Positions 36,553 through 47,854 of a stretch of 64,000 bases of DNA are shown piece after piece (the first letter of the stretch is position 1; the number at the start of each line of letters is the position of its first letter). The translations under genes were made by a program, and so were the position numbers. The stretch covers positions 9,054,501 to 9,118,500 of the forward strand of contig NC_061140.1 in assembly GCF_905220365.1 (NCBI RefSeq). The letters run 5' to 3'. The stretch comes from Vanessa cardui (taxonomy: Eukaryota > Arthropoda > Insecta > Lepidoptera > Nymphalidae). Below the pieces are notes generated by a model, which was given only the letters and a program-made list of their open reading frames with translations, was not told the DNA's origin and did not search any database.

Positions 36553-39500
36553 AATACAGCCATTTTAACTTATATTTTTAATCTATTACGGTCTTAAATG
36601 TTCAAAAATATTGTAATTTAAAAAAAGAACAAAAATTGTTCTTACGACATACATAGTCAAAACTCGTGCGAGGAAAATGAATACGAGTACAAAAAAGCGA
36701 CAGCACTCCCATATCTTTTTTTTCCCAAAAAAATCCAAAGCTTGTGTTAGTTGGTGCTGTACGACTCTAATGATGACGACCTTTGAAAACATTAATCATC
36801 TTTTTGGGAAGCCATATAAAAAGCGTATTAAATTATACGAAGTAAAATAAAATCAGAATGCATCTTAGAGTTGAACATAAATTAACCAATCACTCCGCAG
36901 TGAAAGGAACTCGGGAGTTAGTTCATTGTTGCTACTCATATCAGGGGATTCGTTAAAATGTGGAAATTTTCCACACGAAGAGATCTAATATTCCATTCCT
37001 TTATCAAGCTAACATTCGAACGTGTTAGAGCATAGGTCGCTCAATATTACGCCGAGAATCTCTCGGGATCCTCTCTCGGCATTGCCATTTCATATACCAA
37101 TATTCATGAATATATCGTACACTCTACGACTGGGATATAAGTATCAAATTAGTACATTATTCATGAGGCTCTTAAGCTGATATTATTTTAAATCGATTAT
37201 GTTTATATTTTTTGGGTTTTTTCTTCTGAATAAATATTTATCACTTAGAAAGGAAATAGTCTTAAAAAGTCCGTACATAAATCTATGTGAATGAACGGAA
37301 TAAAATAATGTTTTTGGTTAAATGCGTGTAATTTATTTTAATATTAAAAGTAACATTTTAATTAAGTGTTTCAATCTATATTGTAGTATTTATGTTTACT
37401 GATGGTGGAATTGATACTGCCTAAAATTCAGGATGAAATTTTTGTTGCAATCCGTATCCTAGGCTAAGTTACTTGCATTAATTTTTCCTTAACACTAAAA
37501 CACATTTCTTCTACAAGTCAATAAAAAAAGTTACGTAAACGTCATCTTGGTTTAGTTCATTTTTTTAATTATAGATTTTTATGTATCTTTGAAGTATAAT
37601 GAACGTTGTTTGAGAAGATCAAAAGGTTTTATGTTAATTTTCATCCAAATTCGCGAACAAAAAATGTTTCACTTTTGTTTGTACCTCTCACAAAGGCGCT
37701 CTACAGATATATATCTAGTACTCTAAGGTTCTTACACCCTTAAAACTGAAGGGACTTGAATATCAAAAGCTTTAACATCTTGAAAACGTGCTCTTCGTCT
37801 TACAAATTAATACTTGAAATTAAACCTGATATCTGTAATATACAATTAATATGACAAACGTAAACAAATCTTTTTTTATTCATATGCAAATGGAATACAG
37901 AATGTTTTATGAAATAAAGACTGGAATAATCTGTTTTAATTTAAATTAAAAAAAAAAAAAAAACAAAAAATATTTTAATAGAGTCAATTTTAAAAATAAA
38001 AAGTCTACTACAATCAATTAAAATGGGATCAGACCAAATTTGAGCTACATTAAGAACATGAAATATAAATATAAACCTTTTTAAATAGAGACAAAATAAT
38101 TAAGCAATGACTGCATTAGAAAATGATTTTCCAAATAGAAACAAAATATATAATGGAATCTTTCACGAGTGTATAAAGATATTCTTTAGTACGGTTTAAA
38201 TCTCATTGTTTAAACTGCTTATCAGCAAACCGCAACCAGGCCTGTCTAAACAAGTCCGATCAATTAATAGATAATGTTAGTCAAGCTGAAACAAGTTGGA
38301 ACAGGCCGTCTACTAACTTACGGTAATTATCCGCTACATTTAACAGATATGGTATAATCTTTAAATCTTTAAATCAAGGATGAATCGCTAATATTTATGG
38401 CCATAGTATTTGTAAAGATTAAGGGAATATAATTAATGTTTCTTTAGTTTTCTGTTTAAATAAAAAAGTTTATTTGGTAAGGGTTTCAATCTGCTATTCG
38501 AATTCAGCTATTTTAAAATAATTATAGAATCGAATATTATAATTATATCAACTACTAGTACTGAAAAATAAAAAATACACTTCATTCATATAAGTTATGA
38601 GGAATTTGAAGTGACATTTTACAAGGCAATATTAATTGTGAAGCTGGTCCAGCATCGGTTGAAAACGTACGTCCTACCGGATTATTGACGTATGAATCAG
38701 ATTCATTTTATATAGAACATTGATCACTGGTAAATCATGTGACAGGAGACGTACATGGAAGGTCTGTGAATTAGGAGATGATATATTCATGTAGCTCGGA
38801 AAGTAAATCCATCTGTCCGTATGTAGAATTACGCTCCGAATATGAGAGTTGGACAGTGCACCTGTGCTCAGTAACACATTTGTGCTCTGTATCTTTGCGC
38901 AGTTTACTGGATTTTAAGACCGAAATCTGTAGCGGATATTTCGTCACAAGAAGATCGTTATCTGAACGGATTTTAAAAATTAAAGATAGTTTGTTTATTA
39001 CGTTTTTATGTCTTAACTTGCTAATTTACATTATCGGAAAAGGATTTAGGGCACATCTCATAAGGGCCCTACCAAGTTATATAAATGGGTAGATTAATTG
39101 TACAATAAATTCTGCTAATTATATTAATTCATAATCACGTGTTAAATATTAACTTTGGCAGAGAAAAGATACTTGTAAAGAATTCATTATTGTTTCCATT
39201 CTTCCGCTAATCACTCCAATATTATTACGAGGATACGAGCGTTTTCACTATTGTTTCGTTTGTTAATATTGATATACTTCGATTCTTATTTGATTTACGT
39301 TATTACATTTTCCGAGTATTGCTCATTGAAGATAGAGGGTTATCTGAATCGCGCAACATGTGGGTTTGATGTTATATATTTCTAATATTTCCAAAGATAA
39401 CTATTATAGGTGTTATTTTGACAATCATTTCCCTTCAAATATTAGCGAACTTAATCAATACAAAAATTAAATAAAATAACTTTTCTATCGTTATTAAAGA

Positions 39501-39984
39501 AAACATCAAATTCTACAGATATATAGACAGCATGTTACGAATAAGTTTCTGGAGATAAAATATAATAACGTCAAATTCACGCTTATCTTAAAGCGGACAG
39601 AACTGCGGAGCGCAGCTGCTTTTACACTAATATTATATATCACAACCTTCTTCGAAACGCGCTCTGTCTTGAGTCAGTAAATTTCCAAAGTCTCCTTGTA
39701 GATCAGTATAGAAATAAATCGTAAGTAAAAAAATACAATTACAATTAACCCTTTATCAAGTCCAAGCTTTACTCGTAATTATAATTATTTATTATGCAAT
39801 AAATTAATGATCAAAGAGATTATCGATATTGAGGTCAAATGTATAGTTATTTAAATTATAGTATTAATTGTAAATTGGCACGCGTAACGCGGATTTATTT
39901 CGTTATTTTTATTGATTCATCCCAATGACTAGGATTTTGATAACATACAATGTAAAAGTTCTAGAAAATTATTAAAAAAAAGTT
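36553..39984. other. Long non-coding stretch
   Basis: No repeat family of this window was recognised. A block at 37000-37170 carries GCCGAGA/TCTCGGC arms and the palindrome TATTCATGAATA. A poly-A run lies at 37949-37963. Open frames such as 38778-39092 have no family resemblance. Confidence 0.4.
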
Positions 39985-40167
39985 TGAAGGGTGTATTATT
40001 GACACACATGTTTGATAAAATACACCAACTAATGGTAATTGGTCACGATCGCTTATAGACATTGGTAGTGTAAGAAATATTAACTATTCCTTGTATCGCC
40101 AATATGGCGCCAACTTTGGGAACTATGATTTCCTTTGTACCTGCAGTTATACACTCACTCTTTGATT
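39985..40167 (+). repeat. R4 repeat, left part, interrupted by a SINE B
   Basis: It shows 'aatggtaattggtcacgatc', 'gtaagaaatattaactattc' and 'cctgcagttatacactcact'. The copy continues after the SINE at 40411. Confidence 0.75.
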
Positions 40168-40410
40168 TGACGACCTCCATGGTCGAGTGGTGTGTACACC
40201 GGTTTTCATGGGTACGCCACTCTGAGGTCCCGGGTTCGATTCCCGGCCGAGTCGATGTAGATTACCATTAATTTTCTATGTTGTCTTGGGTCTGGGTGTT
40301 TGTGGTACCGTCGTTACTTCTGATTTCCATAACACAATTGCTTCAGCTACTTACATTGGGATCGGAGTAATGTATGTAATGTTGTCTCATATTTATTTAT
40401 AAAAAAAAAC
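40168..40410 (+). mobile_element. SINE family B, full length, nested in R4
   Basis: Nearly consensus: the tRNA-like head has an A box (TGGTCGAGTGG) and B box (GGTTCGATTCC), followed by 'ttgtcttgggtctgggtgtt' and an ATTT/poly-A tail. CTCTT at 40158-40162 and 40411-40415 may be part of the target duplication. Intact boxes mean this copy could still bind Pol III factors. Confidence 0.95.
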
Positions 40411-40460
40411 CTCTTCAAACTGGTACATAACAATATACAGTATTGCTGTTTCTACAATAG
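40411..40460 (+). repeat. R4 repeat, right part
   Basis: It carries 'ctcttcaaactggtacataa' and 'caatatacagtattgctgtt', continuing the copy at 39985-40167. Confidence 0.7.
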
Positions 40461-42164
40461 TTCATACAAAGCCCAAAAGGGCTATGAAAGTCCAAGCTAT
40501 CCTTAGAGCTTCAGGGAAAAATAATTCTTACATAATTCATTGTCAAATCGAATAAGGGTTTTCATTATCAATTATCATCACAACATAAGGCTTTTAGAGA
40601 CTTATGTGAGCTAATATGAGTAGATTCCGTGTAATAAGATTACGTTATACAAGGTTGTATAATCAAGTTTACAAATTTTCATTGACAATGTGTGTTATTC
40701 AGTTTGAATCCTTTGTATAGGAAAGAAGGGCTGGCTCGGGGCTAGAGAATGAAGATGAACCAAAGATGCGGTTTGAGCCCCGGTAAGAACTAATGTATTT
40801 TGATGTGTTAACATTGATGTTATCGTGTAAAATTTTACTTTAATTAATTTTCGGGTTAAGTTTTTTGACATGCGTTTAAACCAACTCACATTGAAGCTAC
40901 ACGTTCGAATTAGCTCTAGTTTTTGGCCAGCAACTCTGACTGTTACAAATTTATTTAAAAAAAAATCCTAAAATACGAAAAGTTTCGTTTAAACATTTAA
41001 ATACCAAAAGCAACAATATACAGGAAATCTCAAAGAGAGGGTTGGTTATAAAATATCGAAATATATGGAACGGTTGTGAATTATTTTACAGACGCATTAT
41101 TCACGTATTGCATGAGCTTCGGTAGAACGTGAAAAAAAAAATGTAACGAGTCGAGACGAGCTTTGAGGATCGCTAGTGATCTCGCAAATCGAATCAGCGA
41201 GGCGTCGAGGCCCGCACTGTTCTATTTGATTTATGCCCGTCATTCTACGGTCATCATACGTTTTCGGATCACGTGGAGCGTGACGTTGCTAACGAACGTG
41301 AATATTCACATAAATCCTTTATGACGAAAAATTGCTAGTAATTCATGTTTTATTTTGTAAATGAGAACGGTAAAATGTGCTTTATTTTACGTAGTTATTG
41401 CTTGTTTTCATTTAGTCTGTGATTTTTGGTTTGACATATCTGTAGCAGCTCTTGGATGTAATATCGTGACGTCAAACGGTGTGACGTAATGCATTATCTA
41501 CGTCGTTGTTGTCCGTCTATTCTCTAGTCCCTTATGTATCTGTGATGCGTATATTATATACTTTGTTACTATTAATTATTGTAAAAATAACAAAATTTAT
41601 TTAATTTAGTAACGATGTTTTATTATCTTAATTATTACACTTTTTTTTAATTATCAATATAACCAATCGTAGCAACGGGCGCCTAGTGATTTTTATTTTT
41701 TAACCATTAAGATCGTCGATCTATTTGTTTAAAAATGGACATTGAAATTATTCCAATCAGACACGTTTCCATAAATAAATAAAATTTAATACGACACTGA
41801 AAGAAATCCCTTGATGTAAGCAACTAGATAAGTCATAACCCTCTTACATTGGGCGAGTTAAAAGAATCGTTAGTTAATTAAGACTATAGCTTTGAGACGC
41901 ATAAACAATACTATGTAAACATATGTCTATCACGAAGAAGACAGTTGTTACTTTTCGTGATAAATGGGGCAGTGTGCTCAGTGTTGCCATATTTAAAATC
42001 ACCAAAAAGTATTAACGTAATTACGAATTTATGTCATTTGATTGTTTTTTATTTTGATTCAAATAACAAGCATGTGATATATAAAGAGGAAAAAGTAATA
42101 GGTCAGCAAATTTTACGCTAATGTTGATCTCAATTTTTAATTAACAAACCTAAGTAATTTAATT
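40461..42164. other. Non-coding stretch with a CpG-rich patch
   Basis: At 41140-41320 the sequence is CG-rich (cgagtcgagacgagctttga) and matches no repeat here. A CRE-like TGACGTCA lies near 41468. No open frame of note was found. Confidence 0.35.
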
Positions 42165-42302
42165 GATGGTACAATCTACCGAGTTTCCTGTTGATTCTTT
42201 TTGGTAGATATTCCGAACGAGTGTTAACTTTTAATTTCATTTAATCTTGTTGAATAACGTTTCAAAAGAGAAAGAGTTTAATTAAATAAAGTATATCTTG
42301 AC
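42165..42302 (+). repeat. R3 repeat, diverged
   Basis: It carries 'caatctaccgagtttcctgt', 'tgattctttttggtagatat' and 'gagtttaattaaataaagta', in R3 order. Confidence 0.55.
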
Positions 42303-42920
42303 TACATAGTATAAAATAAAATCGTTTTCTCTGTCCCTATATCCCCATGTATTACTTAAATATTTAAAACTACGCAACGGATTTTGATGCGTTTTTTTTA
42401 ATTAATTAATTAATTTATTTATTTTATTTGGTTCTTCAACAATGTGTACACTGTTTATAATAATAAAATATAACAAAAATAACATTCTGTTCTAAGTGTC
42501 ACAATTACTTAAAGAAGAACACAGCATGCACTAAAAGAAAACAATCAACATCTTAACCTAATTAGAAAATTATTTCAATCTTAATTAAAAGGAAGTAAAA
42601 AAAAAAAAAACGATGTAATAAATATAGATATGGGATGTATCAACTTAGACTTCATTTTTGTTGCCCAGTACGATATTTTTCATGGACGCAATGGACGTAA
42701 CATTTAGATCGACACTGTGTTGATATTCATCATAAGCATCATACATTTGTGAAATTGGACGATGTAGTTTAAGGTTTGTGTGAGTAATAGATAGAGTGAT
42801 TCGAGAAGAAGGTTTTTTCTATATCACACATGGACAATTAAGTAAAGAAGCACTGATAAAGTTCCACTGTGATGTCATATCATTGCACCCGAGTGAAACC
42901 AGGGCGGGTGGTTAGTATAT
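42303..42920 (+). mobile_element. Helitron-like element, same family as 50.6 kb, interrupted
   Basis: The left part (42303-42395: tagtataaaataaaatcg, then ctacgcaacggattttgatg) and the right part (42785-42915: gatagagtgattcgagaaga, then cacatggacaattaagtaaa and ccgagtgaaaccagggcggg) are collinear with the element at 50598-50870. About 390 bp of unrelated AT-rich DNA with an A-run separates them. The 3' terminus is mutated (ttagt instead of CTAGT). Confidence 0.7.
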
Positions 42921-43237
42921 ATTATAGTTATCATAAATATTTCACACTTATGCTGTTGTATGATGTAAATTTAATTTTTACAGAGAGTTCAGTGACCGTT
43001 CACGAACTGAACAGAAGCGTCGGCGTCGTATCAAACATTTTGAAACTACAACAGTCCAGTTTAATTGGCAGGGCATTTTAGGCGAGGCATTTTAGTGTAC
43101 CCGAGGGATGTTCTTTAAAGTACTGTTGCATCGTACATTTTTACGTTTGACTTTTCAATTGCAGCATACATTTCGTAACTATTAACTGTTGAGATGAGTC
43201 ACTTTGTTATATATAACAGTATTATAATAATGTATCA

Positions 43238-43480
43238 AAAATATGTGGGCTGGTCATATTTGTCGTAGAGCTAACAACCGTTGGGGAAAACGTGTTCTAG
43301 AGTGGAGACCGTATCTCGGCAAACGTAGTGTAGGACGTCCTCAGACACGGTGGATTGACGATATACGCAAGACGGCTGGCAGGAGCCGGATGCGAGTAGC
43401 CGGAGAAAGATCACAGTGGCGTGCACTTGGAGAGGCCTGTGTCCAGCAGTGGACAGCGGGCTGATGATGTGATGCGTGAT
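43238..43480 (+). mobile_element. 5'-truncated RTE-type LINE tail
   Basis: The frame to the stop at 43462-43464 reads MWAGHICRRANNRWGKRVLEWRP, then GKRSVGRPQTRWIDDIRKTAGRSRMRVA and WRALGEACVQQWTAG. This is the C-terminal tail of RTE-like LINE proteins (WAGHxxRRxDxRW...GRPxxRWxDDI...WxxLGEAYVQQW). It lacks the catalytic domain, so it is a dead insertion. It differs from the 26.8-kb and 49.4-kb tails, so at least three RTE lineages are represented. The minus-strand frame opposite is a shadow. Confidence 0.85.
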
Positions 43481-43690
43481 GTAATCAAAAACAGATTGCA
43501 AGTAGAGTAGTAAAGTAAAAATTAATATATTTATGATTGTTGGGCAAACGAATCCCATCTCTATTTGATAGATACCAGGTATGAAAAGTTGGAGAAGGTA
43601 AATAATTTTATCCATTACATGCAAAATACATTTGTCTGTACGTCGATTTAATCCTTCAACGTCGATTACGAGATAAATAAACATTATGAC

Positions 43691-43761
43691 GTTTGCCTGG
43701 ATTTAATACCACATATTATCGGTTAAGATTCACGTGATCTTACCACTTGACCATTGAGACC
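43691..43761 (-). mobile_element. SINE family A, head-only fragment
   Basis: On the reverse strand a degraded head (tggtcaagtggtaagatcac) and B-box region remain. The body is absent. Confidence 0.5.
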
Positions 43762-43951
43762 AAATTCAAGGTATTTTCAGGAAATAATGGAGACGATAAC
43801 TTTTTCTTTATTATTATTTTTATGTATTTACAATTATGATCTATAATTGTGTAAATATATAAAGGTGCTTTCCATCTAATTATTCCATCTCGTTACAATT
43901 TCATCTCATTTTATTCAGAAACCACAGATTTAAAAAACATTTTGTCCATTA

Positions 43952-44203
43952 TTTGACGACCTCCGTGGTCGAGTGATGTATACACTGGTTTCCACGGTTA
44001 CGCCACTCCGAGGTCCCGGGTTCGCCGTTCCCGGCCGAGTCAATGTAGATTATCATTAGTTTTCTATGTTGTCTTGGGTCTGGGTGTTTGTGGTACCGTC
44101 GTTACTTCTGATTTTCCATAACACAAGTGCTTTAGCTACTTACATTGGGATCAGAGTAATGTATGTGATGTTGTCTCATATTTATTTATTTATTTATTAT
44201 TGA
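43952..44203 (+). mobile_element. SINE family B, full length
   Basis: The head is 'tgacgacctccgtggtcgag' and the body and ATTT tail are near consensus. The B box has a three-base insertion (gggttcgccgttcccgg), which should impair Pol III promoter function. A short ATTATT repeat may flank it. Confidence 0.95.
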
Positions 44204-45221
44204 GAAAGGTAAGAAAGTAATAAAATAATTAATTTAAAGTGACGCTAAAACAGTACAAGCGATGTTATCTAAACAATAAGATAATATCCCATAAACGCCT
44301 GGGAAACAATATCTCGACTCTGATTCGCCGTGCAGTTTTACCAAGAAATCTTTTTAATATCAGATGTCAGTGAGTTTTTAAGACTACTTTCTAAGTAAAA
44401 ATATTTCCGAATGAGGCCAGTGGACAATGTAACAATGAGGGTACGTCCATTCTTAGTAATAGCACAAGTACAGCTCGAAGCGATATTCTGATCGAAACCA
44501 TACCACACTACGTTATTATATTTCAGTTCAACACTTGAGTTCAGAATTGAGTTTTTAAATAAAACTTTAGTTTTTTCAACATCTTCAGAAAATGAGGTTT
44601 TATATAAATTTCGTATGTTCGAGTACGCATATACCATTTATATTACTCCTTAGTCTACACAAAGCCAAATCCATCCAATTTCCTATCTCAATTTCTTTGG
44701 TATTAAACAGTTATTTTTTGCTTCTAGCATACATCAAAATTTAAGTTATTATTTATACTCAATATTGGATTTTCAAATATGAGTAATTACGTTAAGTTTC
44801 TTATAACGTGTTTTGACTGGTGGACCTATTACATAATTTAGTGTGGATAACTTCTTAGAAAGTTTTTATAAAACGTGTTCTCATTGGCATCGTGGTCTAT
44901 TTCAGATAATTCAGGTTAGACAATGCTCTATTAGTTATACTGCTGTAAAATACCATTAATTAGTACTTAGTTTCGTTTTAACGCTAAATATGCCAGCGTA
45001 ATTACAGGCACAAAGGACTTAATAGCTCAATTCAATGGTTGAGCGTTGCCAAAGTAAGGAATTCAAATTCTTATCCATAAACCAAACTCTGTTATTATTT
45101 TCAAAGTTTTATATTTTGCCATCATTTCAATAGTATGTAAAAAAACGTTAATATCTTACTTCTGGTAAGGAAACAACTGGATTAACTGCGATTTGAATGT
45201 GTGGCAATCTTGTTTATTTTA
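44204..45221. other. Non-coding stretch
   Basis: The 99-codon minus-strand open frame at 44338-44637 has an ATG but no recognisable motif, and its composition equals the background. I leave it uncalled. Confidence 0.4.
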
Positions 45222-45540
45222 TTTTATTTTTATTTTATGGAATAGGTTGGCAGACGAGCATATGAGCCACCTGATGGTAAGTGGTCACGATCTCGCATAG
45301 ACAATGACGCTGTAAGAAATATTAAGTATTCCTTACATCGTCAATGCGCCACCAACCTTGGGAACTAAGATGCTATGTCCCTTGTGCCTGTGATTACACT
45401 GGCTCACTCACCCTTCAAAACGGAACACAACAATATTATATTAGCGTATTGTTGTTTAGCGGTAGAATATCTGATGAATGGGTGGTACCTACCCAGACGG
45501 GCTTCCACAAAGCCCTGCCACCAAGTATCACATACATTAA
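45222..45540 (+). repeat. R4 repeat, longest copy
   Basis: It runs from 'tattttatggaataggttgg' through 'tatgagccacctgatggtaa', 'ctcactcacccttcaaaacg' and 'gcggtagaatatctgatgaa' to 'ggtggtacctacccagacgg' and 'ccctgccaccaagtatcaca'. Two overlapping open frames in it are typical of this repeat and are not host genes. Confidence 0.92.
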
Positions 45541-46802
45541 GTAAGTATGTTTCAATTTTTCCTCAGAGTTTTTTGTATTATGTTTTATTTGAATTTTTTA
45601 CTTAACAATTTAAACTTGCAGTGTTTAGTTAGAGTAGCACCTCGAATTAATAAAATAATTACTAGTATTCATATTTACCTCGCCTTTGTGTTAAAACTGA
45701 GGACGACAATAGCTCTAGGATTTAGCATCGATTCTGAGATTTTTACATCGCTAAGCGATCTGTTGCACTATTGACACTTTCGTGAAATTGATAAAATTCG
45801 GGATAAATTCGCGAGAAAACGTTTTATATTTTTTTATTTAAATCTGATGTATAATAATTCCCCAAAATTGTATTTATAACAAGTATTACAGTTATTTTGT
45901 GAGGAAGAACTCGAAACATAGCACTGAAAACGATCGTAAAATATCAGTAACAGATGTGAAATATTAACTATTTTAGGATGGTAACGAGTTTAAACAACGA
46001 TATTCTTCCAGATTCATTTATTAGCACTATTTTCTCATTCATTTTATTCACTAATTCATGTTTTACAATATATCCCGTATTTTATATCTAAATTTAGCTT
46101 CTCATTCTCATTATTTCCAAATTAATTATATAAATATCACCAAACATTGCCGCCGCATTAGATTTCTTACCGGCCAGTATCAGACAATCGGCCAGTATTA
46201 ATCGTGAAAAATTCAAATAATACATTACAACATATTCTAAAAATAGTCAATCGACATATTATTAACTAAATTATTCTAATAAATTATAGTTATACAATGT
46301 GTAACAAAAAATAACTCTAACAACTATAAATATAGCAACATTTAAAGATTAAGAGTTCCAGAATAAGTCGATTTTCATATTTCACGGATGAGATAACGTG
46401 AGATCACACGGAAGATCTCACTTATTCTTTACAAACGAATAATAACTGATGTTGAAATAAAAACAAACCACTAAAGTTCGAAAGAAACGAAAGTCGAGAA
46501 TTTTCGAATTATTTTTTGTTTCCCTTTAATTTAGCTTCGGTATTGTTCTCGCCATCGTGCGCCCAGCGCGGGTGAAACGTTGATTGATCGGCACTTGTTT
46601 TATTCTATTCCCGATAGATATTCACAATGCAGTAACTAGAACTGTTCGATGAAAACATCAAGAAGAATAGAAATTTTGATGTTCTTTTGATAGTCTCAAA
46701 GTTTGATTGTCTGTATTAGCAATTATGTGTGTTTTTGAATATTTTGTCTTGTAATGAGTGATTTTAATTATTTTTCTTTTATGACCCTAGTATACAGACA
46801 GA
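45541..46802. other. AT-rich non-coding stretch
   Basis: A short CpG-containing patch at 46540-46590 (gccatcgtgcgcccagcgcg) is the most gene-like composition upstream of the channel exon. It could hold an untranslated exon, but no splice signals stand out. Confidence 0.3.
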
Positions 46803-47070
46803 CGATGACGAGTGGTATGTACACCGGTTTTCATGGGTACGCCACTCCGAGGTCCCGGGTTCGATTCCCGGCCGAGTCAATGTAGATTATAATTAGTTTT
46901 CTATGTTGTCTTGGGTCTGGGTGTTTGTGGTACTGTCGTTACTTTTGATTTTCCATAACACAAGTGCTTTAACTACTTACATTGGGATCAGAGTAATGTA
47001 CGTGATGTAAGAGTAATGTATGTATGTATGTGAGTATGTGATGTTGTCTTATATTTATTTATTTATAATA
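46803..47070 (+). mobile_element. SINE family B
   Basis: The head is slightly truncated (gatgacgagtggtatgtaca), the B box is intact (GGTTCGATTCC), and the body is near consensus. A local duplication near 47007-47042 (gtaatgtatgtatgtatgtg) expands the 3' end. Confidence 0.92.
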
Positions 47071-47752
47071 TGTTTTACTGGTAAAAGTTTGTTTAATGCT
47101 TAATTGATCATATACATGTTTTTTTATTTCTTTATTTTTATAACGGCCTAAAATCGTTAGTCTTTATGTTCAAGCAAGTAGGTAGTCTTGTATGATTTTA
47201 TAAATGGATGTTTTATATTTTTCCTTTTCATTTTCCATTTACTATGTTTGTATATGGGACTTTATTTTTTACTACATTAATTACAAAATCCCACTTAAGA
47301 TATCTATAATGAACAAACTCTTGAAAAAATCTTTTTATTTTAAAAGGCAATCAAAATATATTGAAATAAATGAATTGAAAGTTTATTTATGTATGTATGT
47401 GTTTGAGTATACATGTAAATATTATTACAATTTTCTTTCTATATTATTAAAAAAGTAAATTTTAAATAATTCGGATTACTTGAATTATTTACGAAAAAAT
47501 TTGAAAGCATCTCGTTATTTATATTTGCTGGAGTTTAACATACACCAAGAATCACTTCACGAATTTCAAACGTTCCCATTTCAATGGCAAACAGTTTGGA
47601 AGACACTTTACATTTGGTGAATAAATCATCCCTCGAGACAACAAAACTCGTTTTAATGACCCGACGAATGAATGTTCTCCGAATCGCCAACGGAACGGAC
47701 ATTTTATTTGTAAACAAACTAGCAATTCCAACAGCTACGTCTGATTTATATT
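47071..47752 (+). other. AT-rich region just upstream of the channel exon
   Basis: It ends in the splice acceptor of the exon at 47776, so it is probably the end of a 5'-UTR intron. No coding signal was seen; the open frames here are AT-driven. Confidence 0.45.
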
Positions 47753-47775
47753 GACTGATATGTTTTTTTTTACAG
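47753..47775 (+). promoter_or_regulatory. Splice acceptor of the channel exon
   Basis: A branch-like GACTGAT (47753-47759), a T-rich tract (47761-47771) and CAG ending at 47775 form a strong 3' splice site. If used, at least one untranslated exon lies upstream. Confidence 0.75.
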
Positions 47776-47854
47776 GTGGCAGTATTAAACGAAAATGGCG
47801 TCATCGGTCCGCAAATAGTGCGCACGGCCGGGGCGATGGGGCTCACGTAGCGGT
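47776..47854 (+). other. Predicted 5' UTR with two short uORFs
   Basis: Between the acceptor and the main ATG lie ATG...TAG at 47795-47818 (7 codons, in the main frame but closed) and ATG...TAG at 47836-47850 (4 codons, another frame, ending four bases before the main ATG). These could modulate translation of the channel mRNA. Confidence 0.6.

Noticed and set aside
40168..40260. A functional tRNA gene
   Set aside because: A- and B-box motifs are present, but the sequence is the head of a SINE repeated at several other sites and does not form an intact cloverleaf end.
44338..44637. 99-codon minus-strand open frame
   Set aside because: No family resemblance; frames of this length are expected by chance over this much sequence.
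45344..45605. Overlapping plus-strand frames as coding
   Set aside because: They lie in the R4 repeat, whose other copies are interrupted and out of frame.
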